A program made the position numbers and the translations under genes. DNA of 64,000 nucleotides from Curvibacter cyanobacteriorum. Its GTDB lineage: Bacteria > Pseudomonadota > Gammaproteobacteria > Burkholderiales > Burkholderiaceae_C. Below are positions 54,012 to 62,843 of the stretch, one piece after another. Positions within the stretch are counted from its first letter, which is position 1, and every line of letters begins with the position of its first letter. A model generated the notes under the pieces. It was not told the DNA's origin, did not search any database, and was given only the letters and a program-made list of their open reading frames with translations. The stretch lies in the NCBI RefSeq assembly GCF_028649475.1, contig NZ_JAQSIP010000003.1, positions 62,001 through 126,000 of the forward strand. Reading direction: 5' to 3'.

Positions 54012-55361
54012 ATGACTTCCCCGACCCCGTCCCCGTCCATTTCCGGCCTCACGCCCGACCCCGTCACGGCCCCGGCGGCCTTCCTCGAGCACCTGTATGC
54101 CGTGGCGGTGCAGCGTGCGCAGCCCCTGCAGAGCCTGGGTCAGCATTTGCCGGCGCCGCCCAAGGGCCGCACCCTGGTGCTGGGGGCGGGCAAGGCCGGG
54201 GCTTCGATGGCGCAGGCCTTGGAGGCGCTGTGGCCGGCCGAGGCCCCCTTGTCGGGTCTGGTGGTGACGCGTTACCACCACATTCCGCCGCGACCCGCGG
54301 GCTTGCCGCAGCGCATCGAGATCGTCGAAGCTGCCCACCCGGTGCCCGACGCGGCCGGGCTGGCGGCGGCCCAGCGCATGCTGCAACTGACCGAGGGCCT
54401 GAGCGCCGACGACCTGGTGCTGTGCCTGATCTCGGGCGGTGGGTCGGCCCTGCTGACCCTGCCGGCCAAGGGCCTGACCCTGGCTGAGAAGCAGCGCATC
54501 AACCGCGCCTTGCTCGAAAGCGGCGCCCACATTGGTGAAATGAACTGCGTGCGCAAGCACCTCTCGCGCATCAAGGGCGGGCGCCTGGCCGCGGCCTGCG
54601 CCCCGGCCCGGGTGGTGACCCTGACCATCAGCGACGTGCCGGGGGACGACCCCTCGGTCATCGCCAGCGGCCCCACGGTGCCGGACGCCACCAGCTGCGC
54701 CGAGGCGCTGGCCATCCTTGACCGCTACCGCATCGAGGTGCCGGCCGAGGTGCGCGCCGCACTGGAGGCGGGCACGCTGGAGACCCCCAAACCCGACAGC
54801 CCCGTCTTCACGGGCCAGTCGGTACACCTGATTGCCACGCCGCGCCAATCGCTGGAGGCCGCCGCCGCCGTGGCCCGCGCTGCCGGCCTGCCGGTGCATG
54901 TGCTGGCCGACGACCTGGAGGGTGAATCGCGCGAGGTGGGCAAGGTGCACGCCGCCCTGGCGCGCTCGGTGGTGCGGCACGGTACGCCGTTTGCACGCCC
55001 GTGCCTGATCTTGTCGGGTGGCGAAACCACGGTCACCATCCGGCCCCAGCCTGCCGGCAGCCCGCGTGGCCGGGGCGGGCGCGCGGGCGAGTTTTGCCTG
55101 GGGCTGGCGCAGGCGCTGCAAGGGTTGGACGGGGTGTGGGCCTTGGCCGCCGACACCGACGGCATCGATGGGGTGGAGGACAACGCGGGGGCCCGCGTGG
55201 CGCCCGACACCCTGGCCCGGGCCGAGGCCCTGGGCCTGCGGATCGACCGCTTCCTGGACCGCAACGACGCCTATGGCTACTTCGAGGCGCTGGGTGATCT
55301 GGTGGTCACGGGGCCGACCAACACCAATGTGAACGATTTCCGCGCGCTGCTCATTTTGTGA
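54012..55361 (+). CDS. Glycerate 2-kinase (MOFRL / TtuD family)
   Basis: The 449-residue protein has LVLGAGKAGASMAQALE, LVLCLISGGGSALLTLPAKGLTL, NCVRKHLSRIKGGRLA, the TISDVPGDDPSVIASGPTVPD block and the C-terminal MOFRL region (GRGGRAGEFCLGLAQAL, AADTDGIDGVEDNAGARV). It phosphorylates glycerate to 2-phosphoglycerate; some members were first described as hydroxypyruvate reductase. It could take glycerate made from ureide-derived glyoxylate, though this is inference and it is 5 kb from those genes. ATG 54012 is preferred over 53973. Confidence 0.92.
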   Translation: MTSPTPSPSISGLTPDPVTAPAAFLEHLYAVAVQRAQPLQSLGQHLPAPPKGRTLVLGAGKAGASMAQALEALWPAEAPLSGLVVTRYHHIPPRPAGLPQRIEIVEAAHPVPDAAGLAAAQRMLQLTEGLSADDLVLCLISGGGSALLTLPAKGLTLAEKQRINRALLESGAHIGEMNCVRKHLSRIKGGRLAAACAPARVVTLTISDVPGDDPSVIASGPTVPDATSCAEALAILDRYRIEVPAEVRAALEAGTLETPKPDSPVFTGQSVHLIATPRQSLEAAAAVARAAGLPVHVLADDLEGESREVGKVHAALARSVVRHGTPFARPCLILSGGETTVTIRPQPAGSPRGRGGRAGEFCLGLAQALQGLDGVWALAADTDGIDGVEDNAGARVAPDTLARAEALGLRIDRFLDRNDAYGYFEALGDLVVTGPTNTNVNDFRALLIL

Positions 55362-55421
55362 GGCCCGGCGCGGGCGGCGCCGGGGCGGCGGCCCCGGGGG
55401 CTCGGGTAAACTGCCGCCGCC

Positions 55422-55898
55422 ATGTCCCGTCCTCCCGTCTCTGAAACCCTGCGCCCCGGCGACCTCGACCCGGCCCCGGTGGCGGGCCTGCTCGGCTACC
55501 AACTGGCGCAGGCCACCATCCCCACCAACCAGGTGTTCAAGGCGAACATCGAGCAGGGGTTCAACCTCAACAAACTCGAGTTCACCACCGTGATGCTGCT
55601 GTCGGCCAACCAGCAGGTCACGCCCAAGCGGCTGGCGCTGGCCCTCAACATCCCCAGTTCCAACCTCACCTTGCTGCTGGACCGCCTGGAGCAGCGCGGT
55701 GTGCTGCTGCGCGAGCGCAGCGACGCCGACCGACGCGTGCAGCATGTGCAGCTGACCCCCGCCGGTGAGGCCCTGGTGCGCGAGGTCCAGCGGACCACCG
55801 CGACCATGGAGCAGTCGCTGCTCAGCGACCTGTCAGCGGCCGAGCGCAGCACCTTGTTTGCCCTGCTCGCCCGGATTGCGCAGCGGCGCCAGCCCTGA
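55422..55898 (+). CDS. MarR family transcriptional regulator
   Basis: The 158-residue protein has a winged helix (VTPKRLALALNIPSSNLTLLLDRLEQRGVLLRERSDADRRVQHVQLTPAGEAL) with the conserved DxRxxxxxLT wing. It lies 61 bases after glycerate kinase and is convergent with the tannase-family gene. The tannase gene promoter has an AT-rich perfect 17-bp palindrome (58033-58049) of the size MarR proteins bind, so this regulator is a candidate for it. The ligand is unknown. Confidence 0.9.
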   Translation: MSRPPVSETLRPGDLDPAPVAGLLGYQLAQATIPTNQVFKANIEQGFNLNKLEFTTVMLLSANQQVTPKRLALALNIPSSNLTLLLDRLEQRGVLLRERSDADRRVQHVQLTPAGEALVREVQRTTATMEQSLLSDLSAAERSTLFALLARIAQRRQP

Positions 55899-56031
55899 GC
55901 GGCTGAGCCACCCTCGTCGCGGCCCGCCTCGCGCGCCACCAGCCCTCGGCACGTCCTTGCCCAGGCCCGCCATGGTCCGCCATGGCCCGGGCCGTGCCTG
56001 CGCCTGGCGCTCGGTGCGGGGGCGTTTTGGA

Positions 56032-56079
56032 GCGCCTGTACTGGCGCCTGTCAGAACCACTGTCAGAGCGCCTGTCAGA
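56032..56079. repeat. 12-bp tandem repeat, four units
   Basis: Units GCGCCTGTACTG, GCGCCTGTCAGA, ACCACTGTCAGA and GCGCCTGTCAGA lie back to back. Three of them share CTGTCAGA at exact 12-base intervals. It sits in the gap between marR and the tannase-family gene. Confidence 0.8.
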
Positions 56080-56137
56080 CCCTGCCCCACAACACACTGC
56101 CGCCGAGGACCGGCCGCGGTGCCGGCGGTGCACACCC

Positions 56138-56164
56138 AAAAAGGGGCCCGCTGGGCCCCTTTTT
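56138..56164. terminator. Bidirectional rho-independent terminator
   Basis: AAAAAGGGGCCC and GGGCCCCTTTTT around a three-base loop form a symmetric terminator between convergent marR and the tannase-family gene, 30 bases past the latter's stop. Confidence 0.93.
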
Positions 56165-56193
56165 GTGGCGACGCGATGGCGCCTGCGCTGCGT

Positions 56194-57987
56194 TCAAGGT
56201 TGGCAGCTGAAGCTGGACGCCTGTTCGATGTCCCCCGAGCCCTTGTAGCGGGCCACGGTCGGGTAGGGGCACAGCGGCCGGGTGCGGCTGGGCGACCAGC
56301 TGCTGGGCACTTCGCTGTTGATCAGCGCGGCCAGCGTGCTGGTGCCGGTGCCACGGGCGGCCACGGTCACGGCTTGCGGCTGGCTGCCCTTTTCGACCCA
56401 GTTGATCAGCGGGTCCAGCAGGTCGAACTGGTCGGCCGTCGGGCCACCGCTGCAGTGGTTCATCGACGGCACACCGTACAGGCGGGCAAAGCGGCCGATG
56501 TCGCTGCCCGGGTTGGCGTTGCGGATGCCCTCGAACCAGCTCACCGTGTCGTGGTAGGAGAACACCGGGTCGCTGGTGCCGTGGTAGACGATGATCTTGG
56601 CGCCCCGGTCACGCAGGCGGCTCAGATCGGTCGGGTTGGGCGGGGTCATGAAAGACATCGCCGACTCGGTGTAGACGCCGCTGGTGGCGAAGATCTTCGG
56701 TGCGTCGTTGTCGACGTTGAAGTTCAGTGCAAAGGGCAGGCCCGTGAAGGTGCTGGTGTTGGTTTGCGGCGGCGAGGTGAAGATGAACGCCGTGGCGCCC
56801 GGGTCGCGACCCACCCCCGTGGCGTTGGCAAACTTCCAGGCCGCCCAGCCGGCGCTGGTGCGGCCCTTGATGCCCACGTCGTAAGGGAAGCTGGCGTACA
56901 GGGCCGCGCCGCTGCTGTTGCGGGCCCCGGTGTGCACGTCGGTCAGCACGGTCTTCTGGGCGGCGGTCAGGCAGCTGCCGTTGCGGCTGTCGGTGCAGGT
57001 GGGGATGTCGTTGGCCACGCTGAAGTTGGCCTGGCAGGCCGCCACGTCGCCCACCCAGCCGTCACCCGCGCCGTCCAGGGCGTCGCACTTGGCCAGGATG
57101 CGGTCGCCGACCAGGGTCAATTCGGCGGGCGTGAAGGCGGTCGACACATCGGGCAGGTCCACCGGCACGCTGACCCCGGCGGCGGTGCTCACCGAGGTGA
57201 CGCGACCGGTGGCCACTTTGGCGTATTGCTGCACGCCCCAGAGCTGGGCCACCGCGGCCTTGGGCAGGTTGTACCCCGGTGCGCCGGCCAGGATGCCGTC
57301 GTACTGGTCGGCGTAGCGCGAGGCTGCCACCAGCGCATGGCGACCGCCGTTCGAGCAGCCCCCGAGGTACGAGCGGTCCGGGGCCTTGCCGTAGGTCAGC
57401 TTGATCAGGTTCTTGGCCATCGGGGTCAGGGTGCCGACCGCGCCGTAGCCGTAGTCGATGCGCGCCTGCGGGTCAATGCCAAAGAAAGGGGTGGTCTGGG
57501 ACTGGTGGCCGGCGTCCGAGCTCAGCACGGCAAAGCCCTTGCTCAGCGCGCTGCTCAGCGGGCCGCCACCCAGGGCGCCCGCGGCGGTGCCAATCGCGCC
57601 GTCGGTGCCGCCATTGGCCTGGTAATAGAAGCGACCATTCCAGGCCTTGGGCAGGCGGATCTCAAACCCGATGTAGTAGGTGTTGCCGTCCACCGCGCTG
57701 ACGCGCTGGTTCATCCGACCCACCACTCGGCAGTGCTCGGCGGTCTGGATGTTGGCCACCAGGCCGGCGGGCACCGTGGTGACCGAGGTGATGCTGGTGT
57801 TGGGCAGGCTGGCCAAGGTGCTGGACAGGCTGGCGCAATCGCCCGAGAAGTTGGCGGGCAAGGCGGCCGACAACTGGGGCAGGGCCACTTCGCCACCGCC
57901 GCCACCGCAGGCGGACAACACGGCCGAGGCCGACAAGGCCAGCCAAAGGGGGCGGACGGGCAAGGTCCGGCGGGACAAGGGGCTCAT
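56194..57987 (-). CDS. Tannase/feruloyl esterase family lipoprotein
   Basis: The 597-residue protein has a lipoprotein signal ending LSACGGGGG, the nucleophile motif GCSNGGRHA, a disulfide-rich middle (KCDALDGAGDGW, CTDSRNGSC), a later acid-region DP and the histidine motif SMNHCSGGP. Length and motif order match tannase/feruloyl esterase and MHETase-like enzymes, which hydrolyse aromatic esters at the cell surface. The substrate is unknown. It has its own AT-rich promoter upstream and a terminator downstream. AGGAG lies five bases before ATG 57987. Confidence 0.88.
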   Translation of the reverse strand: MSPLSRRTLPVRPLWLALSASAVLSACGGGGGEVALPQLSAALPANFSGDCASLSSTLASLPNTSITSVTTVPAGLVANIQTAEHCRVVGRMNQRVSAVDGNTYYIGFEIRLPKAWNGRFYYQANGGTDGAIGTAAGALGGGPLSSALSKGFAVLSSDAGHQSQTTPFFGIDPQARIDYGYGAVGTLTPMAKNLIKLTYGKAPDRSYLGGCSNGGRHALVAASRYADQYDGILAGAPGYNLPKAAVAQLWGVQQYAKVATGRVTSVSTAAGVSVPVDLPDVSTAFTPAELTLVGDRILAKCDALDGAGDGWVGDVAACQANFSVANDIPTCTDSRNGSCLTAAQKTVLTDVHTGARNSSGAALYASFPYDVGIKGRTSAGWAAWKFANATGVGRDPGATAFIFTSPPQTNTSTFTGLPFALNFNVDNDAPKIFATSGVYTESAMSFMTPPNPTDLSRLRDRGAKIIVYHGTSDPVFSYHDTVSWFEGIRNANPGSDIGRFARLYGVPSMNHCSGGPTADQFDLLDPLINWVEKGSQPQAVTVAARGTGTSTLAALINSEVPSSWSPSRTRPLCPYPTVARYKGSGDIEQASSFSCQP

Positions 57988-58017
57988 GGGGTCTCCTTCA
58001 TGACTTGATACGGATCA

Positions 58018-58059
58018 TGATATTAATTATCAAAAGTAATCATTACTTTAAGTAATTAC
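58018..58059. promoter_or_regulatory. AT-rich operator region of the esterase gene
   Basis: AAAGTAATCATTACTTT (58033-58049) is a perfect 17-bp palindrome, next to the near-palindrome TGATATTAATTATCA (58018-58032) and GTAATTAC (58052-58059). The AT content contrasts sharply with the surrounding genes. The region lies 31-72 bases before the esterase start. Confidence 0.65.
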
Positions 58060-58138
58060 CCGAGGAGATCCCGCTTCGGGGCCGGTGGAGTCAGGCCCCC
58101 CGGCGCCCGGCGTGGCCACGCCGCCTGGCGCGGCGCAC

Positions 58139-58582
58139 TCAGTCGCAGAGGGCGCGGATCTGGGGCGGGATCAGCACCGCCCGGATGCCCGGACTGCCGT
58201 CTTCGCGTGCGCTGGCAAAGATGCGCACTTCCTGGCATTCGAGGATCAGGTCCTCACCGCGGCAGACCCGGTAGCTCTGCACAAAGCTCTTGCCGCGCCA
58301 CTCGGTGATCGCCGTGTGGATTTGCAGGTGGTCGCCGTAGCTGGCGGTTTTGATGAAGCGGGCCTGGGTGTCCACCAGCGGCGTGCCGATGACGCCGAGG
58401 GTGCGCGTGGTTTCTTCCCAGCGTGGCACGCCGCAGGCTTCAAAAAAATGGCGCGAGGCGGCGTCGATCCAGCGGAAGAAGTTGGGAAACCACACGATGC
58501 CGGCGGGGTCGCAGTCGCCAAATTCCACCCGCACGTTGTAGGTCACGGTGCGCGGGGGCTTGTGTTCAATCAGGTCGCTCAT
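58139..58582 (-). CDS. Hotdog-fold acyl-CoA thioesterase
   Basis: The 147-residue protein has the 4-hydroxybenzoyl-CoA thioesterase pattern VEFGDCDPAGIVWFPNFFRWIDAASRHFFEA, with the catalytic aspartate in FGDCDPAGI. Members hydrolyse short or aromatic acyl-CoA thioesters. It is 28 bases downstream of the oxidoreductase-like small gene and 151 bases upstream of the esterase gene, on the same strand. A link to aromatic breakdown, as suggested by the neighbouring esterase, is inference. Confidence 0.88.
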   Translation of the reverse strand: MSDLIEHKPPRTVTYNVRVEFGDCDPAGIVWFPNFFRWIDAASRHFFEACGVPRWEETTRTLGVIGTPLVDTQARFIKTASYGDHLQIHTAITEWRGKSFVQSYRVCRGEDLILECQEVRIFASAREDGSPGIRAVLIPPQIRALCD

Positions 58583-58610
58583 GGAAGGGGTCTTTCGAGG
58601 AGAACAGGGC

Positions 58611-58898
58611 TCAGCCTCCCATTGTGCGGTCCCCCGTGGCGCCGGCCAACAAGGCGTCGGCGTCCTCGCACCAGAAGGTCAGGGCGCCGAAATAGCCCTC
58701 CCAGACACAGCCGTTGCAGCCGCGCCCACAGCAGGTTTGCGGCTCGGGTGGTGGCGCGCGCAGGCTGAGGCCCAGCTGCTGCAGACGCGCTTGGGTGCGG
58801 GCAATCGTCTGGCGCGCCTGGTGCAGCGCCGGGCCGGCTTCGGGCACCGGGACCGGCGGGCAGGTGGCTTCGGGGGCGGGGGCGTTCGGGTCAGACAT
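58611..58898 (-). CDS. Oxidoreductase-like domain small cysteine protein
   Basis: The 95-residue protein carries the motif PPPEPQTCCGRGCNGCVWEGYF, four cysteines in CC-x3-C-x2-C, the signature of the Oxidored-like N-terminal family found mostly in proteobacteria and fungi. An Ala/Pro/Gln-rich stretch precedes it. The cysteines may bind a metal. No reaction is known, so none is given. It lies 28 bases upstream of the thioesterase gene. Confidence 0.8.
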   Translation of the reverse strand: MSDPNAPAPEATCPPVPVPEAGPALHQARQTIARTQARLQQLGLSLRAPPPEPQTCCGRGCNGCVWEGYFGALTFWCEDADALLAGATGDRTMGG

Positions 58899-59182
58899 GG
58901 CGCTGGATTGTCGCTGGGCTGCGGACAGGCGGGCGGGTGTGGTGCGGGAGTTGGACGGGCGTGGGGTGGACGTGGGGCTGCGCCTGGACCGTGCCGGGGG
59001 CGCCGGGGGCCTCGTGGGCCGCCCAAGTGTGAAAGGGTTCCGTTTGGCCTGTGGTTCAGGCCGGGGTAACTTGTTTCAAAAGGTAAGATATTGTCGCTCT
59101 GTGCTGTTCCCCAGAGCCGGGGTCGGTCGGCCCGGGCCGGTGTGGGATGGGCGGACCGCTTCGACATTCAGCCCTTCTCGCC

Positions 59183-60139
59183 ATGCCCTCTGCCCAACCC
59201 GATCGCGCCACCCTGCTGGAACCGGTCGCTGCGCCGCCGGCGCTGAACCCGATCACCGTGCCGGTGGTGGTGATCTCGCCGGTGCGCGACGAAGCCCAGT
59301 ACCTGCGCCTGACCATGGACGCCATGGTGGCCCAGACCTGGCGCCCGGTGGAGTGGATCCTGGTCGACGACGGCTCCTCGGACGCCACCCCCGACATCGT
59401 GCGCGAGTACGCGGCCAAGTACCCCTTCATCCGCTTGGTGCCGCGCCAGAACCGGGGCTTTCGCAAGCTGGGTGGCGGGGTGGTGGCGGCCTTCAACTTC
59501 GGCATGGAGCACATCCAGCACACCGACTACGCCTACATCGTCAAGCTGGACGGTGACATGTCGTTCGGCCCGCTGTACCTGCAGCGCATGGTGCAGCGCC
59601 TGATCGACAACCCGCGCCTGGCGGCCGTCTCGGGCAAGGTGTACCGGCACGAACACGGGCGCTACATCGAAGAAAGCCACATCGACGAGCAGGTGGCCGG
59701 GCAGTTCAAGCTGTACCGGCGTGAGGCTTTCGAGGACATCGGCGGATTCGTCCAGCACCTGTCCTGGGACGGCATTGACGTGCACATGGCCTGGATGAAG
59801 GGCTGGGAAACGCTGGCCGTGTTCGACCCGCAGGCCTGGCTGTGGCACCACCGCATCATGGGGTCGTCGGACAAACACATCTATGAAGGCCGCCTGCGCT
59901 GGGGCCGCGGCAACTGGTACATGGGCTACCACCCGCTGTACGCCATCGCGGCCGGCCTCAACCGCATGCGCGAAAAGCCCGTTTTCATTGGCGGCCTGCT
60001 GATGATCTTCAGCTACTTCTGGTCGGCGCTCAAGGGCCTGCCGCGCTACGAGAACCCCGAGTTTCGGCGCTACCTGCGCGCCTGGCAGATGCAGCGCCTC
60101 AAGCGCTTTGTGCTGCGCCAGCCCGACCGGCGGCATTGA
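59183..60139 (+). CDS. Glycosyltransferase family 2
   Basis: The 318-residue protein has the GT-A start VVVISPVRDEAQYLRLTMDAMVAQTWRPVEWILVDDGSSDATPDIV and the metal-site region YAYIVKLDGDMSFGPLYLQRMV with a DGD motif. It lacks a membrane N-terminus and has one hydrophobic segment near 270-290 (PVFIGGLLMIFSYFWSALKG). Family 2 enzymes transfer sugars to lipid or polysaccharide acceptors. It lies 37 bases before the GMC/aldo-keto fusion and is probably co-transcribed. ATG 59183 is chosen; 59147 is an alternative with no better ribosome site. Confidence 0.87.
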   Translation: MPSAQPDRATLLEPVAAPPALNPITVPVVVISPVRDEAQYLRLTMDAMVAQTWRPVEWILVDDGSSDATPDIVREYAAKYPFIRLVPRQNRGFRKLGGGVVAAFNFGMEHIQHTDYAYIVKLDGDMSFGPLYLQRMVQRLIDNPRLAAVSGKVYRHEHGRYIEESHIDEQVAGQFKLYRREAFEDIGGFVQHLSWDGIDVHMAWMKGWETLAVFDPQAWLWHHRIMGSSDKHIYEGRLRWGRGNWYMGYHPLYAIAAGLNRMREKPVFIGGLLMIFSYFWSALKGLPRYENPEFRRYLRAWQMQRLKRFVLRQPDRRH

Positions 60140-60176
60140 AACGCGTGCCCCGGCCTGCCTTGTCTGATCGCCTGAC

Positions 60177-62723
60177 ATGACCTTGTTGACTGCTGTGCCC
60201 GAGGGGCCGCTGCCTTACGACCTGTGTGTGGTGGGCGCGGGCCCGGCCGGCCTGTCGCTGGCCCTGGAGGCCGCCTCGCGCGGCCTGCTGGTGCTGGTGC
60301 TGGACGCCGGTCATGCCAATCCCGCCGAGTCGCCGCCCGACTGGCGCGGGTCGGAGCGCGTGCACCCGGCCCACCACGCCCCGCTGGAATTGGCCACCCA
60401 CGCAGGCCTGGCGGGCACCACCTGGCTGTGGGGCGGGCGCTGCGTGCCCTACGAAGCCATCGACTTTGAAGCGCGGCCGCAGGTACCCCAGGCCCGTTGG
60501 CCTTTGAGCGAAGCGGACGTGGCCCCCTGGTACCCCGCGGCGGCGCGCTACGTGGGCTGTGGCACGGCCGAATTCCGGCGTCCCTTGCCCCCCGAGGCGG
60601 CCGACAGCGCGGTGTCGCGCCTGAGCGCGTTTGACCTGACCCAGATCGAGCGCTGGGCCCACCAGCCCCGCCTGGTGGGCCGTCTGGGCGCGCAGGCGCT
60701 GGCCGCGCAGCGGGTGCACCTGCTGCTGCAAACCCGGGTCTCGGCGATCGAGCTGACCCCCACCTTGGACGCAGTCCGGCAACTGCAGGTGAGCCGTGCC
60801 GGCCAAAGCGCCACCCTGCGTGCCCGTGCCTATGTGCTGGCCGGTGGCGCCCTGGGCACCACCCAGCTGCTGTTGCAGACCCAGGCCCGCCATGCGGCGC
60901 AAAAGGCCTTGTTCGGGGGCCCCGAGGGGCCGTTGGGGCGGTACTACATGGGCCACATCATGGGCTGCATCGCGCGCGTGGTGTTGCACCAGCCGGCCGA
61001 TGTGCGCTGGCTGGACTTCAGCCAGGACCCTGACGGCACCTATGTGCGCCGGCGCTTTTTGCCCACGCCCGCGACTCAGCGTGCCCACGGCCTGCTCAAC
61101 ACCTCCTTCTACATCGACAACCCGCCGTTCTACGACCACCGCCATGGCAACCCCACGCTGTCGGCGGTGTTCCTGGGGCTGGCCATCGGTCCCATCGGGC
61201 GCCGCCTGGTGGCCGAGGCCATGCGGCTCAAGCACATCGGGCGACCGCCCTACCGCTGGTGGGCGCACAGCCTCAACATCCTGCGCCGCCCCTGGCGGGC
61301 CGGGCTCGATGTGCTGGACATCCTGCGCCACCGTTACCTGTCCCCGGTGCGCAAGCCCGGCTTCGTGCTGCGCAGCCCGGGCGGCGTGTATGCCCTGGAC
61401 TACCACGCCGAGCAGGCCCCCAACCCGGACAGCCGCCTGACGCTGAAGAACCCCGAAGGCGATTTGCGGGTGGACTTCAAGTACCTGCCGCAAGACATCG
61501 AGTCGGTGCTCAAGGCCCACGAGCTGCTCGACCAGGACCTGCGCGCCGCCGGTCTGGGCTACCTCGACTACGAGCGCCCGCCCGAGCAGCGCCATGCCCA
61601 TGTGTTCGAGCAGGCCTCGGACGGTTTTCACCAGATCGGCAGCACCCGCATGAGCGCCGACCCGGCCCAGGGGGTGGTCGACCGCGATGGTCGCGTGCAC
61701 GGGGTGGCCAACCTCGGCATCGCGTCCAGCAGCGTCTTCACCACCTCGGGCGAGGCCAACCCGACGCTGATGGCGGTGGCCCTGGCGTGTCGACAGGCCC
61801 ACTTCTGGGCCGACCATTTGGGCGGCACAGCGGCCACCGCGGCCGCCGCGGTCCCGGGCGATGGACCGTCAGCCGATGCCTCCGCCCCCCGGGCTTTTTC
61901 TTCGATGGCTACCACCAAGGCTTCCACCATGCGCCTCGTTCAGATCCCCGGCACCCGCTTGCAGGCCAGCCGTTTGTCTTTTGGCACCGCCAGCCTGCAC
62001 CACCTGGCCCGTGAGCGCGATCGGCTGGCCTTGCTGCAAGCGGCCATCGAGGCCGGTTTCAGCCACCTCGACACCTCGCCGCTGTACGGCTTTGGCCTGG
62101 CCGAAGCCAGTGTTGGCGCGCTGCCGCCCGAATGGGCCCGCCGCGTCAGTGTGGCCACCAAGGTGGGCTTGTACGGCCCCACCGGTGCGGGCCACAGCGT
62201 GCCCGAGTTGTATGCGCGCAAGGTCTTGGGCAAGGCCTTCAAGGGCCTGAACCGGGCCGTGGTCGACTGGCAGTTGGGGCGCGCGCGGCAAAGCTTCGAG
62301 GCCAGCCTGCGCCGCCTGCGCCGCAACGAGGTGGATGTGCTGTTCCTACACGAACCGGTGGCCGACCTCATCGCAGGCGACGAATGGCTGGGCTGGCTGC
62401 AGTCGCTGCAGCAGGCGGGGCGCATCCGCCACTGGGGGGTGGCCGGCGAGGCCCCGGCCGTGGCGGCCATGCTGCGCCAGCACCCCGCCTTGACGCCGGT
62501 GGTCCAGGTGCGCGACAGCCTGAGCCAGCGCCAGGCCGATGTGCTGGGGGCGGCCCAGCGGCCGCTGCAGTTCACCTATGGCTACCTGGCCGACCCTGCG
62601 GGCGCCCCGCAACCGGTCGAGCTGCGGCTGCGCGAGGCGCTGGCCCGCAACCCCGAGGGGTCCATTTTGGTGTCGACGCGTCGCCTGGACCGGGTGGCTG
62701 CGCTGGCGCGACTGGCCGACTGA
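60177..62723 (+). CDS. GMC-type FAD oxidoreductase fused to aldo/keto reductase
   Basis: The 848-residue protein has an FAD-binding Rossmann motif (VVGAGPAGLSLALEAASRG), LAGTTWLWGGRC, the FAD/substrate region and a GMC C-terminus (STRMSADPAQGVVD, GIASSSVFTTSGEANPTLMAVAL) to about residue 545. After a 35-residue Ala/Ser linker, residues 585-848 are an aldo/keto reductase with D and Y in LDTSPLYGFG, K in VATKVGLY and H in FLHEP. One frame spans both. ATG 61929 (Met585) could also start a separate reductase. It follows glycosyltransferase and may alter a sugar, but this is inferred. Confidence 0.86.
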   Translation: MTLLTAVPEGPLPYDLCVVGAGPAGLSLALEAASRGLLVLVLDAGHANPAESPPDWRGSERVHPAHHAPLELATHAGLAGTTWLWGGRCVPYEAIDFEARPQVPQARWPLSEADVAPWYPAAARYVGCGTAEFRRPLPPEAADSAVSRLSAFDLTQIERWAHQPRLVGRLGAQALAAQRVHLLLQTRVSAIELTPTLDAVRQLQVSRAGQSATLRARAYVLAGGALGTTQLLLQTQARHAAQKALFGGPEGPLGRYYMGHIMGCIARVVLHQPADVRWLDFSQDPDGTYVRRRFLPTPATQRAHGLLNTSFYIDNPPFYDHRHGNPTLSAVFLGLAIGPIGRRLVAEAMRLKHIGRPPYRWWAHSLNILRRPWRAGLDVLDILRHRYLSPVRKPGFVLRSPGGVYALDYHAEQAPNPDSRLTLKNPEGDLRVDFKYLPQDIESVLKAHELLDQDLRAAGLGYLDYERPPEQRHAHVFEQASDGFHQIGSTRMSADPAQGVVDRDGRVHGVANLGIASSSVFTTSGEANPTLMAVALACRQAHFWADHLGGTAATAAAAVPGDGPSADASAPRAFSSMATTKASTMRLVQIPGTRLQASRLSFGTASLHHLARERDRLALLQAAIEAGFSHLDTSPLYGFGLAEASVGALPPEWARRVSVATKVGLYGPTGAGHSVPELYARKVLGKAFKGLNRAVVDWQLGRARQSFEASLRRLRRNEVDVLFLHEPVADLIAGDEWLGWLQSLQQAGRIRHWGVAGEAPAVAAMLRQHPALTPVVQVRDSLSQRQADVLGAAQRPLQFTYGYLADPAGAPQPVELRLREALARNPEGSILVSTRRLDRVAALARLAD

Positions 62724-62794
62724 CGCCGCGAAGCTCCCCATTTGCACCGACTCGGTGCACCCCTGTGCGCAGGGCGGGGCCGCACGCATCGCCT

Positions 62795-62808
62795 TTGACC
62801 TGCCTCAA
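62795..62808. promoter_or_regulatory. FNR-like box before the Crp/Fnr gene
   Basis: TTGACCTGCCTCAA has the TTGA-6-TCAA layout of Fnr-type sites. It lies 36 bases upstream of the regulator's ATG 62844, overlapping the expected promoter, and would allow autoregulation or oxygen control. Confidence 0.5.
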
Positions 62809-62843
62809 TGTGTGCGCAGGGGGGCTGCGGCACAGTCGCTCCC

